Of a stretch of DNA of 64,000 nucleotides, positions 49,628 through 60,989 are shown piece after piece. The translations under genes were made by a program, and so were the position numbers. Numbering within the stretch: the stretch's first letter is position 1; each line of letters begins with the position of its first letter. The notes beneath the pieces were generated by a model. The model ran no database searches. It was not told the origin of the DNA and saw nothing but the letters and a program-made list of their open reading frames with translations. Origin of the DNA: Macrostomum hystrix (lineage: Eukaryota; Platyhelminthes; Macrostomidae); NCBI GenBank assembly GCA_950097015.1, contig CATNEN010000031.1, positions 3,102,001 to 3,166,000 on the forward strand, written 5' to 3'.

Positions 49628-52600
49628 ATGATTGCCGAGCAACCTGTGAGAGTAAGTAAACATATGTGTTGTAGAATTGTTTGTTTTACAACAATACTTG
49701 TAATTGTAATATAGCTCGTACTTTACAAGTTATAAACTACTCTTTAGCTTATTCCGAGCTTTACTTTACTTTGACAAAGGAGTGACCTTCCCTGTCAGAG
49801 TCACTCTGCACGCACTCCGTCAGTCTGCTCATCCTACTCCTTCAGTCTGCTCATCCTACTCCTTCAGTCTGCTCATCCTGCTCCTTCAGTCTGCCCATCC
49901 TACTCCTTCAGTCTGCTCATCCTACTCCTACAGTCTGCTCATCCTACTCCGTCAGTCTGCTCATCCTACTCCGTCAGTCTGCTCATCCTACTCCGTCAGT
50001 CTGCTCATCCTACTCCGTCAGTCTGCTCATCCTACTCCGTCAGTCTGCTCATCCTACTCCGTCAGTCTGCTCATCCTACTCCGTCAGTCTGCTCATCCTA
50101 CTCCGTCAGTCTACTCATCCTACTCCGTCAGTCTGCTCATCCTACTCCGTCAGTCTGCTCATCCTACTCCGTCAGTCTGCTCATCCTACTCCGTCAGTCT
50201 GCCCATCCTACTCCGTCAGTCTGCTCATCCTACTCCGTCAGTCTGCCCATCCTACTCCGTCAGTCTGCCCATCCTACTCCGTCAGTCTGCCCATCCTACT
50301 CCTTCAGTCTGCTCATCCTACTCCGTCAGTCTGCTCATCCTACTCCGTCAGTCTGCTCATCCTACTCCGTCAGTCTGCCCATCCTACTCCGTCAGTCTGC
50401 TCATCCTACTCGGTCAGTCTGCTCATCCTACTCCGTCAGTCTGCTCATCCTACTCCTTCAGTCTGCCCATCCTACTCCGTCAGTCTGCTCATCCTACTCC
50501 TTCATCTGCTCATCCTACTCCTTCAGTCTGCTCATCCTACTCCGTCAGTCTGCTCATCCTGCTCCTTCAGTCTGCTCATCCTGCTCCTTCAGTCTGCTCA
50601 TCCTGCTCCTTCAGTCTGCTCATCCTACTCCTTCATCTGCTCATCCTACTCCTTCAGTCTGCTCATCCTACTCCGTCAGTCTGCTCATCCTTTAACTGGT
50701 CTCCACCGCCGCTTTTCCGCGCAGTCGGGCATCAACCTTAGCCAGCAGCAGCTGATGCAGCTGCTCCATCAGAAACTATTCGGTCCGCGCCAGCTAACAC
50801 ACTCGGAAATCTTTCTGCTAAGCCTGTACGCCGCCATCGCCCTGCTATCACTGGGCGGCAACGGACTGTTTCTCTTTCTCAGCTTCAAGTACAGTGGCCT
50901 GCGGCGTCACACATCCTACATCATGATGAGCTTGGCCGGCTCAAATCTGCTAGTTGTCAGCACCTGCCTGCCAGTATCGGCTGTGAAACTTTTCTATACC
51001 ACCTGGAAACTGGGAGGCACGGCTTGCCGCCTAGTCAGCTTCATTGAAGGTATCCTATTGGTGGGAATTTTGCCTGGCTGTTGGGGGAATGATCCCACTA
51101 ATCGAGTGGTGAATGGTCGCCTAAGCGGGTGGTGAATGGTCGCCTAAGCGGGTGGTGAATGGTCGCCTAAGCGGGTGGTGAATGGTCGCCTAAGCGGGTG
51201 GTGAATGGTCGCCTAAACGGGTAGTCATATTGCCTCATGTTAATTACAGGCAGTGAAGTTTTCTTGCAGCTGAAAATGAAGATGCGAGGGTTGAAGGGGA
51301 GCTAAAAATGGTCGCTAACTACAATCGTCTCAGATGACAGTTTCAACTTACGCTCCTCTGTGCAGCTGCTCCTAAAACTGCTTGGACAGGCTCATCAGTT
51401 TGAAAGCCCATAATAGCCGGTCATTGTCAGTCTAGAAGCCTACAATTTAGTGTTGTTGAGACTTGCACTAGCGATTTCTATGCTAAACATTTTCTCACTC
51501 AGCCGCATTTTTAGATGGCATGAAGAAGGCACTTGAAAATTGACAATAACACCTGCTTCATTAGCCGCGTCATTGCAAATTTAAATTTAAATGAGAATGG
51601 TCATTAAGTCCAATAGAAACGGGACTTTTCAGTATCTTCTAATGTAACCTATTGATCATATTGAGTGCGAAATGTTTGTTTTTTCTGTTGCCACCCATCG
51701 AAGTCTCGAATTTCAATCTCAACAGCTTTAATCCCATCGATTGGACTGTTGGCTGGCTCATCTTCTGTTAGTTCGCTTCCTAAAAGACGATTATTTCTCA
51801 TATTTTCGATGCCACTCTATGTGGAGAGATTAGACGAAACTGTCGGCTGCTTGAATATCGGCCTTTTTCGGATAGCAAGCAGGTTCCATCTCTTCTTCTC
51901 CTAGAGGAGATGGGATCTCTCTGAACTGCGGAAATTCATGCTGGAAAGATAAGGGCATCACTTTTTGGATTGGGTATAGTCCAGTGCTGGATTGAGGCTA
52001 GGATTAATGGCTTGAAGTAAAGAGGATTTCTCTTCGACTCGGATTTTCTTAATTCCTTTGGCGCAACGAGTTAAGTCCATCGTCTGCCAGTCGGTTATCA
52101 ACTAAATATTACGTGACGCGTCTAGTGATGAAAGACACTTTCGCTTGGTTATAAGCGAGTCTAATTTCACTCTTTTAAGCTAATTCCATGCCTCTTCGTT
52201 CCTTCGTTCTTCACCAAAGACGATTGTCTATGGCCCGATCATTCGTTTTTCATTAAAGACGATAGTCTATGGCCCCGATCATTCGTTCTTCACAAAAGAC
52301 GATCGCGATGATAATCTATGGCCCCGATCATTCAAGACGATAGTCTATGGCCCTGATCAATCAAGACGATAGTCTATGGCCCGATCATTCGTTCTTCACC
52401 AAAGACGATGATAGTCTATGGCCCCGATCATTCGTTCTTCACCAAAGACGATGATAGTCTATGGCCCCGATCATTCGTTCTTCACCAAATTCGATAGTCT
52501 ATGGCCCCGATCATTCGTTCTTCACCAAATTCGATAGTCTATGGCCCCGATCATTCGTTCTTCACCAAAGACGATAGTCTATGGCCAATACCTACTAATC

Positions 52601-53553
52601 CTTGACCTCGTCCTAGAGTAATCGATGGCCATAATTAACGCTCGTGCATTTGTACTGTTGACAGAAAAAATTAATTTTTTAATTTGAGCAAAAGCAAACT
52701 TCATTATCCCGCAGGCCTGGCCCTGTGTGTCAACAGTTTCTCCTTGGCGTCCATCGCCATTCTGCGCGCCCGCCAAAGCGCCCTGACTGATCCGCCAGAT
52801 CAGGCGCGCAACAGTCCCGGCTTGCGAAGAGTGGTGGCTGCCACTTGGCTCAGCGCCTTATTGGTGTCGACGCCGGCGCTATTCGCCTTCAGCCTACAGC
52901 CGGTCGACATGCCAGGCAGAGGCAATTGGACACTGCCTGCGTTAGCCGGCCAAGAAGTGCACTACGTGTGCTCAGAGGACCGCAGCAACGCAGCCGGTCA
53001 GAAAGCCTATTCCGCCTACTTTCTAGTCCTGCTATTTTTAACGCCTTGCGTTGTACTAGCCTTCTCCTACGGAGTGACGGCTAGCTTTCTAACCAGGCAG
53101 TTCGCTCGACTGACTAGCCGGCGACGCGATGCCATGGCAGCCGCGCCCCTAGAAGGAAGCGCTTCCAGGCCTCCTACGGCAGCGGCGTCTCTGGCCCTGA
53201 CAAATCAGACTTCAGTAGCGTCGGGCGCGCCGCGCAGACAGCGCCAGATACAGCGGCAGGCGCGTCGGTTGCATCGGCGAACGGTGAAAACTCTGGCAGT
53301 TCTAGTCGCCTTCTTCATCGTCTGCTGGTTCCCGAAGGACCTCATCATCCTGCTGCAGGACTTTGTGCTGGAGAACCGCGGCGTGGACGCCGTCAGTCCG
53401 CTGATCGAGGCCTACCCGTACAGCCAGGCTCTGATCTATCTGCACAGCGCCCTCTGTCCCTTCCTCTACTGGTGCCTGAGTCGAGTGTTTCAGCACTACA
53501 TCAGGAAGGCATTCTCGCGGCGTCAGGCGCAGAGGGCCCAGCCAAAGCCTTAG
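49628..53553 (+). CDS. Rhodopsin-like (class A) GPCR with atypical microswitches
   Basis: Exons 49628-49651, 50725-51049 and 52715-53553 total 1188 nt (395 residues plus TAG); phases are 0 then 1. The 24-nt first exon (MIAEQPVR, donor AGA/GTAAGT) rests on splice and phase fit alone; the other two are certain. Seven helices are visible: TM1 with GN (Asn54, 1.50), TM2 SLAGSN, Cys109 (3.25) opposite a Cys in loop 2 (HYVCSED), TM4 Trp, TM5 with Pro, TM6 FFIVCWFP, TM7 HSALCPFLY. Cys109 to Arg134 is exactly 25 residues, confirming the TM3 numbering. Position 2.50 is Asn82 instead of Asp, the DRY motif reads Leu133-Arg134-Ala135, and NPxxY reads Cys364-Pro-Phe-Leu-Tyr. An NLS sequon is in the N-terminus. 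Overall shape suggests a peptide-type receptor; subfamily and ligand unknown. Confidence 0.9.
49811..50693. repeat. 22-bp minisatellite in GPCR intron 1
   Basis: About 40 copies of a 22-bp pyrimidine-rich unit containing CAGTCTGCTCATCCTACTCC, with GT or TT at the junction. It ends about 30 bp before the exon 2 acceptor (50724). The long Ser/Pro/Leu frame across it is a repeat artefact. Confidence 0.96.
51105..51225. repeat. 23-bp minisatellite in GPCR intron 2
   Basis: Five copies of GTGGTGAATGGTCGCCTAAG plus CGG, starting about 55 bp after the donor at 51050. Confidence 0.95.
52215..52585. repeat. Degenerate repeat of about 40 bp in GPCR intron 2
   Basis: Roughly ten units around ATAGTCTATGGCCCCGATCA then TTCGTTCTTCACCAAA, with internal deletions. 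It ends about 130 bp before the exon 3 acceptor. Confidence 0.9.
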
Positions 53554-55382
53554 TGGGCCTTGCAAAAGGGCAACCAATTCGATGATTGATGACCGAGCTG
53601 CACTCTTTCTGCATGGACGCAGCTATTTAAATCGGATGAAATCGCGCGCCTTAATTCGTCAACTTTGACTGCTTTGCCGCGCTGACTTTAGATTTCCGCC
53701 CGTTCTTCGCCTCGGCGGCCCTAAGCGAACTCGAGAAAAATGAATTCATTATCGACTCGCTCGCTCATGAGTTATAGAAAGTTTTCTACTCACTTGAAAA
53801 ATTAAAACGTGCCGAAGTTCGATTGGAACGCTGCAATAGACCCGTTGACTGGGATTGCGGAAATGCTGATGCTGGTGTATTAACCGAAAGTTGAAGTTGT
53901 TTTTATCGTTTTTTTCCTCACAATACAGACTATAGGTTTTAATTGGGAAATGAAAACACAGAAATTGATAATTGTTCTTTTCTGGATTTCTAAACCTCTA
54001 CACCATAGGCCTGCCTCAGCAGCCAAAATTTCGTTCCTGTCTGATAATTATAAATATGCCAGTAAACATCATTCATGTACTTTTCCTTATCGAATATTGC
54101 CCGTAAACAGTTTAGTATTGGAAAGTTAAAAAAAATTTTTTCCAGCAAAATGCATCACTTCTATTTTTTGACCATTTTTTCGTTGGACTTGTGGAGAATA
54201 CTATTTTTAAGTGCGGCATAGATTCTTGAATAAGAAAAAAGTAGACTTTTATAATGCTACTGCAAGTAGAGCAATTCGCGTATGTCAATATTTCTAGGGT
54301 GTGAACAGAAAAATACACAGTTTGTCCAAATACTCAAAAGTTCAAAGTTTTGTAAGACAAAAGATCGCATAAACTTACTCACATTTCATCCCAGTATGCT
54401 CGAGTTTGAAATCCCGTCTCAGGTGTGTGCTCGATTAATTTTCCCAATTTCAGCCCACCGGAACAGACTACAGTCCAGACTGCAGGGAATCACTAACCTT
54501 CCATGACAAAAGTCTCGATTTCGATTTGAACTACCGCTATGGAATTGATTTTCGGTGAAGAAGTATAGAAGAGGAAAGCGACCAAAAGAAAGGAAGTGTA
54601 TGCACCGACCACAAAGAGAGAATAGTTTTTTGAGTCATTGTGTAGTCCACATTACACTGCGTGAGATTCTTCCCCACACGCAGTTCCGGATTCCTAGCTA
54701 GCTTTGTAATAAATTCTCCCTGACCCTTTTACGAAAAAGTAAAATTGAGAAATTTATAGTTTCACTTTCACGTAAAGCCTCGATTTGTTTTGTCAAGTGT
54801 TTTAGTTAACGCTATTTTGCTCAACTCGAAATTGTTCACTTCAATAAGCCAGCAATTTTGGACACAACTCAAGCATCAGGTCGCAGCTGTGCCATTGAAA
54901 CTTGCTGAAATAGAAAGGAGGAAGGGTAGACTGCGCGATCAGGCAGTCATTTCAATAACTAACGTGTCCTGAAAGTAAACGCTTTCGCTCTCTCCCTCTC
55001 CGCCACAGCTGTCCAATCAGAGACGACCCTGGCCAACCACCGCCTTGAAGGTTCCAAGTGTCAAGCAGACGTGGGTTTTGCCGCGGGTCTCTCTACCCTC
55101 ACTCTCTCCTTTCCTCTCCTCTCCTCCCCGCTGTAGTATCCCCCCAAGAGCCGCCCCTCAGTGTATTTTAGCAACTGGTCTGCCCTGGCTTTGAAAGAAC
55201 GCTCAATAACCAGAAAAATATAACATATCGAGCCAGTCCAACACCAACCAGGAGCTGTGCAAGGCGGTGGCCCAAGTTAACATAACAACAAGATGATGAA
55301 GACTGATAGCAGGGTCTGGGAGGACGCTCGCCAGAGTGAGTTGGTCATTTAAAGCTTGTTTTAATAAGTATGGAAATTCATG
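53554..55382. other. Region downstream of the GPCR, no gene recognised
   Basis: Unique DNA with no long conserved frame. At 54985-55145 a GC- and pyrimidine-rich stretch holds a CCAATCAG box (55013-55020) and may be a promoter. That is composition-based only. Confidence 0.4.
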
Positions 55383-55575
55383 CGTAGTAAACTTGAAGGT
55401 CAGGGGTTCGATTCCTGACTTCATTGGAACGTAATGTGTCCTTTAACAAGACACTTATCTGTGCATGGCTTCAGTTCACCCAGCTGTTAAATGGGTACCA
55501 GCATCAGTTGGGGTAATTGAAGGTGTGTGTGTGGCGTCTCCCCAGTCCATGGACTGAACAGTCGTACTCTTCAGA
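55383..55575 (+). mobile_element. tRNA-derived SINE, family B, 5'-truncated
   Basis: Begins in the tRNA-like part (AAGGTCAGGGGTTCGATTCC) and continues through GGCTTCAGTTCACCCAGCTG, GGTGTGTGTGTGGCGTCTCC and AGTCCATGGACTGAA, in the same order as in 36140-36428 read on its own strand. Confidence 0.8.
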
Positions 55576-55814
55576 TGCGCCTGAAAAATGAAGAGAAATG
55601 TATATATTTTTCATCTGACGACAATATAGCTTTGAGCATTGTACTTGACTGTCTCATCCTCTATCGTATTATATCTGGCTAAACTTTTAACACAGGAAAG
55701 TTTCAATCGCAGAGCGTACAGTAGAGTAGCCAGTCAGAATGAATGAGTTGGATGGATGGGGCCTGGGCAGTGGGGTGGGCTAGTTGATTAATTTCTGTGC
55801 ATTCTGGTCCCAGG

Positions 55815-55964
55815 AAGCGCCCGTCTGCAGTGGGATTAAGCAGTGAGCGTGGCAGAGTAAACTTATCGGCCAAGCTGTCCGAACTCATCCAGAGAGATGA
55901 GTCTATCGCTCTTCATCTCCGCTTAGCTCTCACTGGTTCCCAATTCAGTTGCCCCAATACATGA
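55815..55964 (+). CDS. Possible last exon, unassigned
   Basis: Follows a good acceptor (TTCTGTGCATTCTGGTCCCAG at 55793-55813, exon from 55814). One frame reads 49 codons to a TGA at 55962-55964 and includes RGRVNLSAKLSELIQRDESI, which looks protein-like. No partner exon upstream was identified and the family is not recognised. The opposite strand also has an open frame here, so this may be chance. Confidence 0.2.
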   Translation, partial: KRPSAVGLSSERGRVNLSAKLSELIQRDESIALHLRLALTGSQFSCPNT

Positions 55965-56166
55965 CAGGATCTATTTCACTTTTCTTCTGACACAGTAAGG
56001 CACTCAATCACTGATACCACTTAGTCGTTCTTTCTTCCAGCCTGTTTATGACTACTAAGGTCGTAAAATTACATTCAACACTGTGTAGTCTGACATCAAT
56101 TTATAATAGTAATAATAATATATTATTGTGTACCATTTATCGACAGTTAAACTATAGGCCAGCGAC

Positions 56167-56236
56167 GAGACAATTCTGTATCCCCTAAATTTCATATCCC
56201 CTAAATTTCATATCCCCTAAATTTCATATCCCCTAA
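56167..56236. repeat. Short 16-bp tandem repeat
   Basis: Four copies of ATCCCCTAAATTTCAT, the last decayed. It lies next to, but is unrelated in sequence to, the G-tract array. Confidence 0.9.
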
Positions 56237-56277
56237 ATCTAAGATTGCACGTAATGCACTGCCAGATTAAGTGGAAG

Positions 56278-57062
56278 ATGAAGTTTGGAGGTTGTGAAGT
56301 TTGGGGGTTGTGAAGATTGGGGGTTGTGAAGATTGGGGGTTGTGAAGTTTGAGGGTTGTGAAGTTTGAGGGTTGTGAAGATTAGGGGTTGTGAAGTTTGG
56401 GGGTTGTGAAGTTTGGGGGTTGTGAAGTTTGAGGGTTGTGAAGTTTGGGGGTTGTGAAGATTGGGGGTTGTGAAGTTTGGGGGTTGTGAAGTTTGGGGGT
56501 TGTGAAGTTTGAGGGTTGTGAAGTTTGAGGGTTGTGAAGTTTGGGGGTTGTGAAGTTTGGGGGTTGTGAAGTTTGAGGGTTGTGAAGTTTGGGGGTTGTG
56601 AAGATTGGGGGTTGTGAAGTTTGGGGGTTGTGAAGTTTGGGGGTTGTGAAGTTTGAGGGTTGTGAAGTTTGAGGGTTGTGAAGTTTGGGGGTTGTGAAGT
56701 TTGAGGGTTGTGAAGTTTGAGGGTTGTGAAGTTTAAGGGGTTGTGAAGTTTGAGGGTTGTGAAGTTTGGAGGTTGTGAAGTTTGGGGGTTGTGAAGTTTG
56801 GGGGTTGTGAAGTTTGAGGGTTGTGAAGTTTGGGGGTTGTGAAGTTTGGGGGTTGTGAAGTTTGGAGGTTGTGAAGTTTGGGGGTTGTGAAGTTTGAGGG
56901 TTGTGAAGTTTGAGGGTTGTGAAGTTTGAGGGTTGTGAAGTTTGGGGGTTGTGAAGTTTGGGGGTTGTGAAGTTTGAGGGTTGTGAAGTTTGAGGTTTGT
57001 GAAGTTTGAGGGTTGTGAAGTTTGGGGGTTGTGAAGTTTGGGGGTTGTGAAGTTTGGGGGTC
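56278..57062. repeat. 16-bp array with regular G-tracts
   Basis: About 49 copies of GTTTGGGGGTTGTGAA with GAGGG, GGAGG and ATTGGGGG variants. Many units carry a run of five G on the plus strand, so intramolecular quadruplexes with loops of about 11 nt are conceivable. The long Asn/Phe/Thr/Pro frame on the minus strand is a repeat artefact. Confidence 0.97.
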
Positions 57063-58480
57063 GTAAATGCAGCCCCAATCTACGTGCCAGTGAGTTATCA
57101 AAGCTAGTAGTAAGCGACTTGTTCAATCAATTTCAGATGTGACTGCATCTCCTAACTTTTAAGGCTCACATCTGTGTTCAATAAATATCTCTTCTATTAC
57201 TACCTGTCTGCTTGTTGTTACTTCGATGCATGAGCGAGGTCTGGAGTTCGAATCTCAGCCCAAAAGAAGAAAAAAGTATTTTTGGGAAAGACACAATGTT
57301 CTATTGTTTTTTTGGTGCTCCCACACCCAGTCCATGTACTCAACAGTTATTAAAATGAATAATTACTAGTTCAATTCTTAACATTTTTTCAGCTGTTGCT
57401 AATGCCATGCGTGTAGAGTAAGTAGTACACGCATATTCGCAGCTAGTCGTGTTCGTTACGATGCGTGAAAAATGACTGCAAAAAATAAGAAATAAGATAG
57501 ATGGCACGAGGCAGGAGGCAAATCTCCTGTTGGTGATTGATTTCACCAGCCTTGAAGCTATAAAACAGCCAAGAAAATCATAAAGCCTTGCTATGACGGG
57601 CCAATTTGATTTCAAGAATTTGTGTAGAAATTTTATTCTATACGAGGTGCGCTGCAGACGCGGAATAGGTAAGAGAGGTGGCCTGGGCACTTTACAGGGA
57701 ATCAGTATGTGTGGGGAAGCAGCGGAGGCCTTCATATTTTTCATACATATTTTTTGCTGCCGAAAAGGATTGAAGAAAGTTTTCTACCACGAATGCAGTG
57801 AGGGCACGCTTGTGTAGCAGCCGCCGACAGCACTTGACAGGCAGAGCCAGGGCCCACTGTCAGTTCCCATTTTTGTCCCATCCGTCCCTCCTTTGCTTCC
57901 CCCCGATAAGCTTACGTATGGTTTTATCGCTGTCCGTTTACAACACCCCGTGTGTTATGAGGCCAGGCTACAGGGGTGTTCCGTCTCTCAGTGTGTGCAT
58001 GCAGGTTTTAGAAGGCTGAATGGCATTTTTGTGGTTTCGTTTTTACGTCCAGAAAATTTGACAGTTTGTCCCCGCTATCTATCTTGGATTGTCGCTTGTG
58101 GCATCAAATCTTCTATAGCGTGTGCCATGCGTGCTACTGACTAGTGCGCTTGTAAGTAGTATTATTTGGTCGTAACCACTCAAAATAAATAAATAAACTG
58201 TAGCCGCGTAACAAACATCGCGAATCCATGAGCTTTTTTCCGAGCAAACAACTAAATAGTTGGAAATTGATGTACTAGAATTGTTAATCTCTTTTAGCAC
58301 TTTGAAAACTAGTGAAGTAGTATGAAATCAATAGAATAAATATGACTCAGATTGACATTTTGTGTTGCAATTCAACGATTTCTTCGATCCCTCGACACAG
58401 ACGACGACCCTCAATCGCCTTCATTAGCTCCTCCTACACGTATACTTTTAGTTCGTCGGTTATTTCACTCATATCCATCT
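57063..58480. other. Unique DNA with a tRNA-like repeat remnant
   Basis: At 57230-57350 a GAGTTCGAATCTCAGCCC B-box-like motif is followed by a decayed SINE-type tail (CCCACACCCAGTCCATGTAC). A few open frames of 60-135 codons elsewhere in the stretch show no recognisable family. Confidence 0.4.
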
Positions 58481-58484
58481 GCCA

Positions 58485-59845
58485 TCTCTATTTCTCCTCT
58501 CCTTCTCTCCCTTCCTCTTTCTCCCATCTCACTCTCGCCTCTCCTTCTCTCCCTTCCTCTTTCTCCCATCTCACTTTCGCCTCTCCTTCTCTCCCTTTCT
58601 CTTTCTCCCATCTCACTTTCGCCTCTCCTTCTCTCCCTTCCTCTTTCTCCCATCTCACTTTCGCCCCTCATTCTCTCCCTTCCTCTTTCTCCCATCTCCC
58701 TCTCGCCTCTCCTTCTCTCCCTTCCTCTTTCTCCCATCTCCCTCTCGCCTCTCCTTCTCTCCCTTCCTCTTTCTCCCATCTCACTTTCGCCTCTCCTTCT
58801 CTCCCTTCCTCTTTCTCCCATCTCCCTCTCGCCTCTCCTTCTTTCCCTTCCTCTTTCTCCCATCTCCCTCTCGCCTCTCCTTCTCTCCCTTCCTCTTTCT
58901 CCCATCTCCCTCTCGCCTCTCCTTCTCTCCCTTTCTCGTTCTCCCATCTCACTTTCGCCTCTCATTCTCTCCCTTCCTCTTTCTCCCATCTCACTCTCGC
59001 CTCTCCTTCTCTCCCTTCCTATTTCTCCCATCTCCCTCTCGCCTCTCCTTCTCTCCCTTCCTCTTTCTCCAATCTCCCTCTCGCCTCTCCTTCTCTCCCT
59101 TCCTCTTTCTCCTATCTCCCTCTCGCCTCTCCTTCTCTCCCTTTCTCGTTCTCCCATCTCACTTTCGCCTCTCATTCTCTCCCTTCCTCTTTCTCCCATC
59201 TCACTCTCGCCTCTCCTTCTCTCCCTTCCCTTTCCTCCCATCTCCCTCTCGCCTCTCCTTCTCTCCCTTCCCTTTCCTCCTATCTCCCTCTCGCCTCTCC
59301 TTCTCTCCCTTCCTCTTTCTCCCATCTCCCTCTCGACTCTCCTTCTCTCCCTTTCTCGTTCTCCCATTTCACTTTCGCCTCTCATTCTCTCCCTTCCTCT
59401 TTCTCCCATCTCCCTCTCGACTCTCCTTCTCTCCCTTTCTCGTTCTCCCATTTCACTTTCGCCTCTCATTCTCTCCCTTCCTCTTTCTCCCATCTCCCTC
59501 TCGCCTCTCCTTCTCTCCCTTCCTCTTTCTCCCATCTCCCTCTCGCCTCTCCTTCTCTCCCTTCCTCTTTCTCCCATCTCCCTCTCGCCTCTCCTTCTCT
59601 CCCTTCCTCTTTCTCCCATCTCCCTCTCGCCTCTCCTTCTCTCCCTTCCTCTTTCTCCCATCTCACTCTCGCCTCTCCTTCTCTCCCTTCCCTTTCCTCC
59701 CATCTCCCTCTCGCCTCTCCTTCTCTCCCTTCCCTTTCCTCCCATCTCCCTCTCGCCTCTCCTTCTCTCCCTTCCCTTTCCTCCCATCTCCCTCTCGCCT
59801 CTCCTTCTCTCCCTTCCCTTTCCTCCCATCTCCCTCTGGCCTACC
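58485..59845. repeat. 42-bp polypyrimidine minisatellite
   Basis: About 32 copies of a 42-bp unit with CTCTCGCCTCTCCTTCTCTC then CCTTCCTCTTTCTCCCATCT. The plus strand is almost pure pyrimidine, the mirror of the 5-10 kb array. 42 is a multiple of 3, so frames stay open on both strands; these are not genes. Confidence 0.97.
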
Positions 59846-60826
59846 ATAGAGTCTCCTATGATTCCATTTGGTTAGAAATTGTAAAACCTACTAAAAGTAG
59901 ACAGTCAGGCAGCAGAATTCTGTTAAAGTCAGTTTTATCAACAGATTTAATCTTCTTTTTGGCTCGAATACTAATGATTAAAGTTCTAGTCTTGGTTTTA
60001 AAGTATATATACATATATATACGCTAGCAACTAGAAAGACAATCCACACCTAGGCCTGATGCACTTAGTCCAATATTTGCCCGCCTGGTTCTGAAGCTGC
60101 AATTTGAGACAGGAAAAGGGAAATAAACGAAGAAGTTGGATTAGATTAGAAAAAAATCTGGAGAAATAAAAGTGCGCCAGATGCGGAGAGGGGAACACGC
60201 GAGCGCGCCACACATTCGGACAAACTAATAAATAAGTCCTTGGGATCCTATTCCGCTGCGTATGGTGATCAGCTGGTCGGGGCAGCGGTGAGTCCTCTCT
60301 ATACGGGGCGCGCAGATGGAGTGTGACATCAAATAGATAAAACTGGACACCCTTCCGATTGGGGTAAGTGAAGAGGAAAGAGAGAGAGGGGCGAGGAGAA
60401 GGGGAAGTGTCAGCTCCCAGGGATTGGACCTCTGCACGCTCGCTCTTTCCCACCCACCCCCGCCCCTGCGGTGCAGCAGCGCAAGTTGAGGCGGCCGCGG
60501 GAGGAAAGCCAAGCAAAGCCACTCGCGCCAGGGTCTTTTGTGGGGGCCCGGGCTTTGGACAGACAGGAAAAGGCCCCCGGCCGGAGAGGAAATATGAGAG
60601 AAAGAGTGAGAGAGGAACGGAGGGTGGGGGAGAGAGCTGCGACTGGGAGGTGGCAGCGTTGGAGGATCATAATTTAAGTCCCAACATCGCTCCCAAACAC
60701 CTAGGAAGGATCGTTCGACTTTTTACTTCTACCCAAACCCGGAAAATTTCTGCTTCCACATTTTTTGCCCGGGAGAAAAAAATCCCTTTCGAAAAAAGCG
60801 CCGGTGGCCACCTGGTAGGTCGGCGA
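59846..60826. other. GC-rich putative promoter and 5' UTR
   Basis: From about 60380 the sequence becomes GC- and CpG-rich with GAGAGAG stretches and leads into the coding exon at 60827. The frame is open from 60368, but the upstream part has irregular Arg/Gly/Glu-rich composition and is more likely 5' UTR. No TATA box was identified. Confidence 0.4.
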
Positions 60827-60986
60827 ATGAAAACTGCAGCCGCAGCGGTGGCCGCAGCCGCAGCCGCAGCCGCCACCTCGGCGGCAGTAGGCGGGGATTC
60901 AGCAACAACTGGCGGCGGCAACAGCGACGGAGACCACAACCGGCACAGAAAGTACTCGGTGGTTGATCCTCAGACTGATCTCATCA
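60827..60986 (+). CDS. First coding exon of an unidentified gene (partial)
   Basis: ATG at 60827, an Ala-rich segment (about 3-20), a Gly/Ser/Asp linker, then HRKYSVVDPQTDLI, which looks like the start of an ordered domain. It ends at a textbook donor (ATCA/GTGAGT, intron from 60987), leaving one nucleotide of the next codon. An in-frame ATG at 60368 could extend it by 153 residues. No following exon was recognised before the window end. The protein family is not identified. Confidence 0.45.
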
Positions 60987-60989
60987 GTG

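Noticed and set aside
49782-50741. 319-codon Ser/Pro/Leu frame
   Set aside because: It is the 22-bp intron repeat; it runs into the GPCR exon in a different frame.
56239-57126. 295-codon Asn/Phe/Thr/Pro frame on the minus strand
   Set aside because: Translation of the 16-bp G-tract repeat; other frames are open too.
58342-60027. 561- and 507-codon frames and their 460-codon reverse
   Set aside because: Both strands are open over the same 42-bp repeat. The short unique start near 58380-58460 looks somewhat protein-like but has no supporting exon.
60368-60826. 153-residue N-terminal extension of the unknown gene at 60827
   Set aside because: GC-rich, irregular Arg/Gly/Glu composition suggests 5' UTR; kept only as an alternative start.
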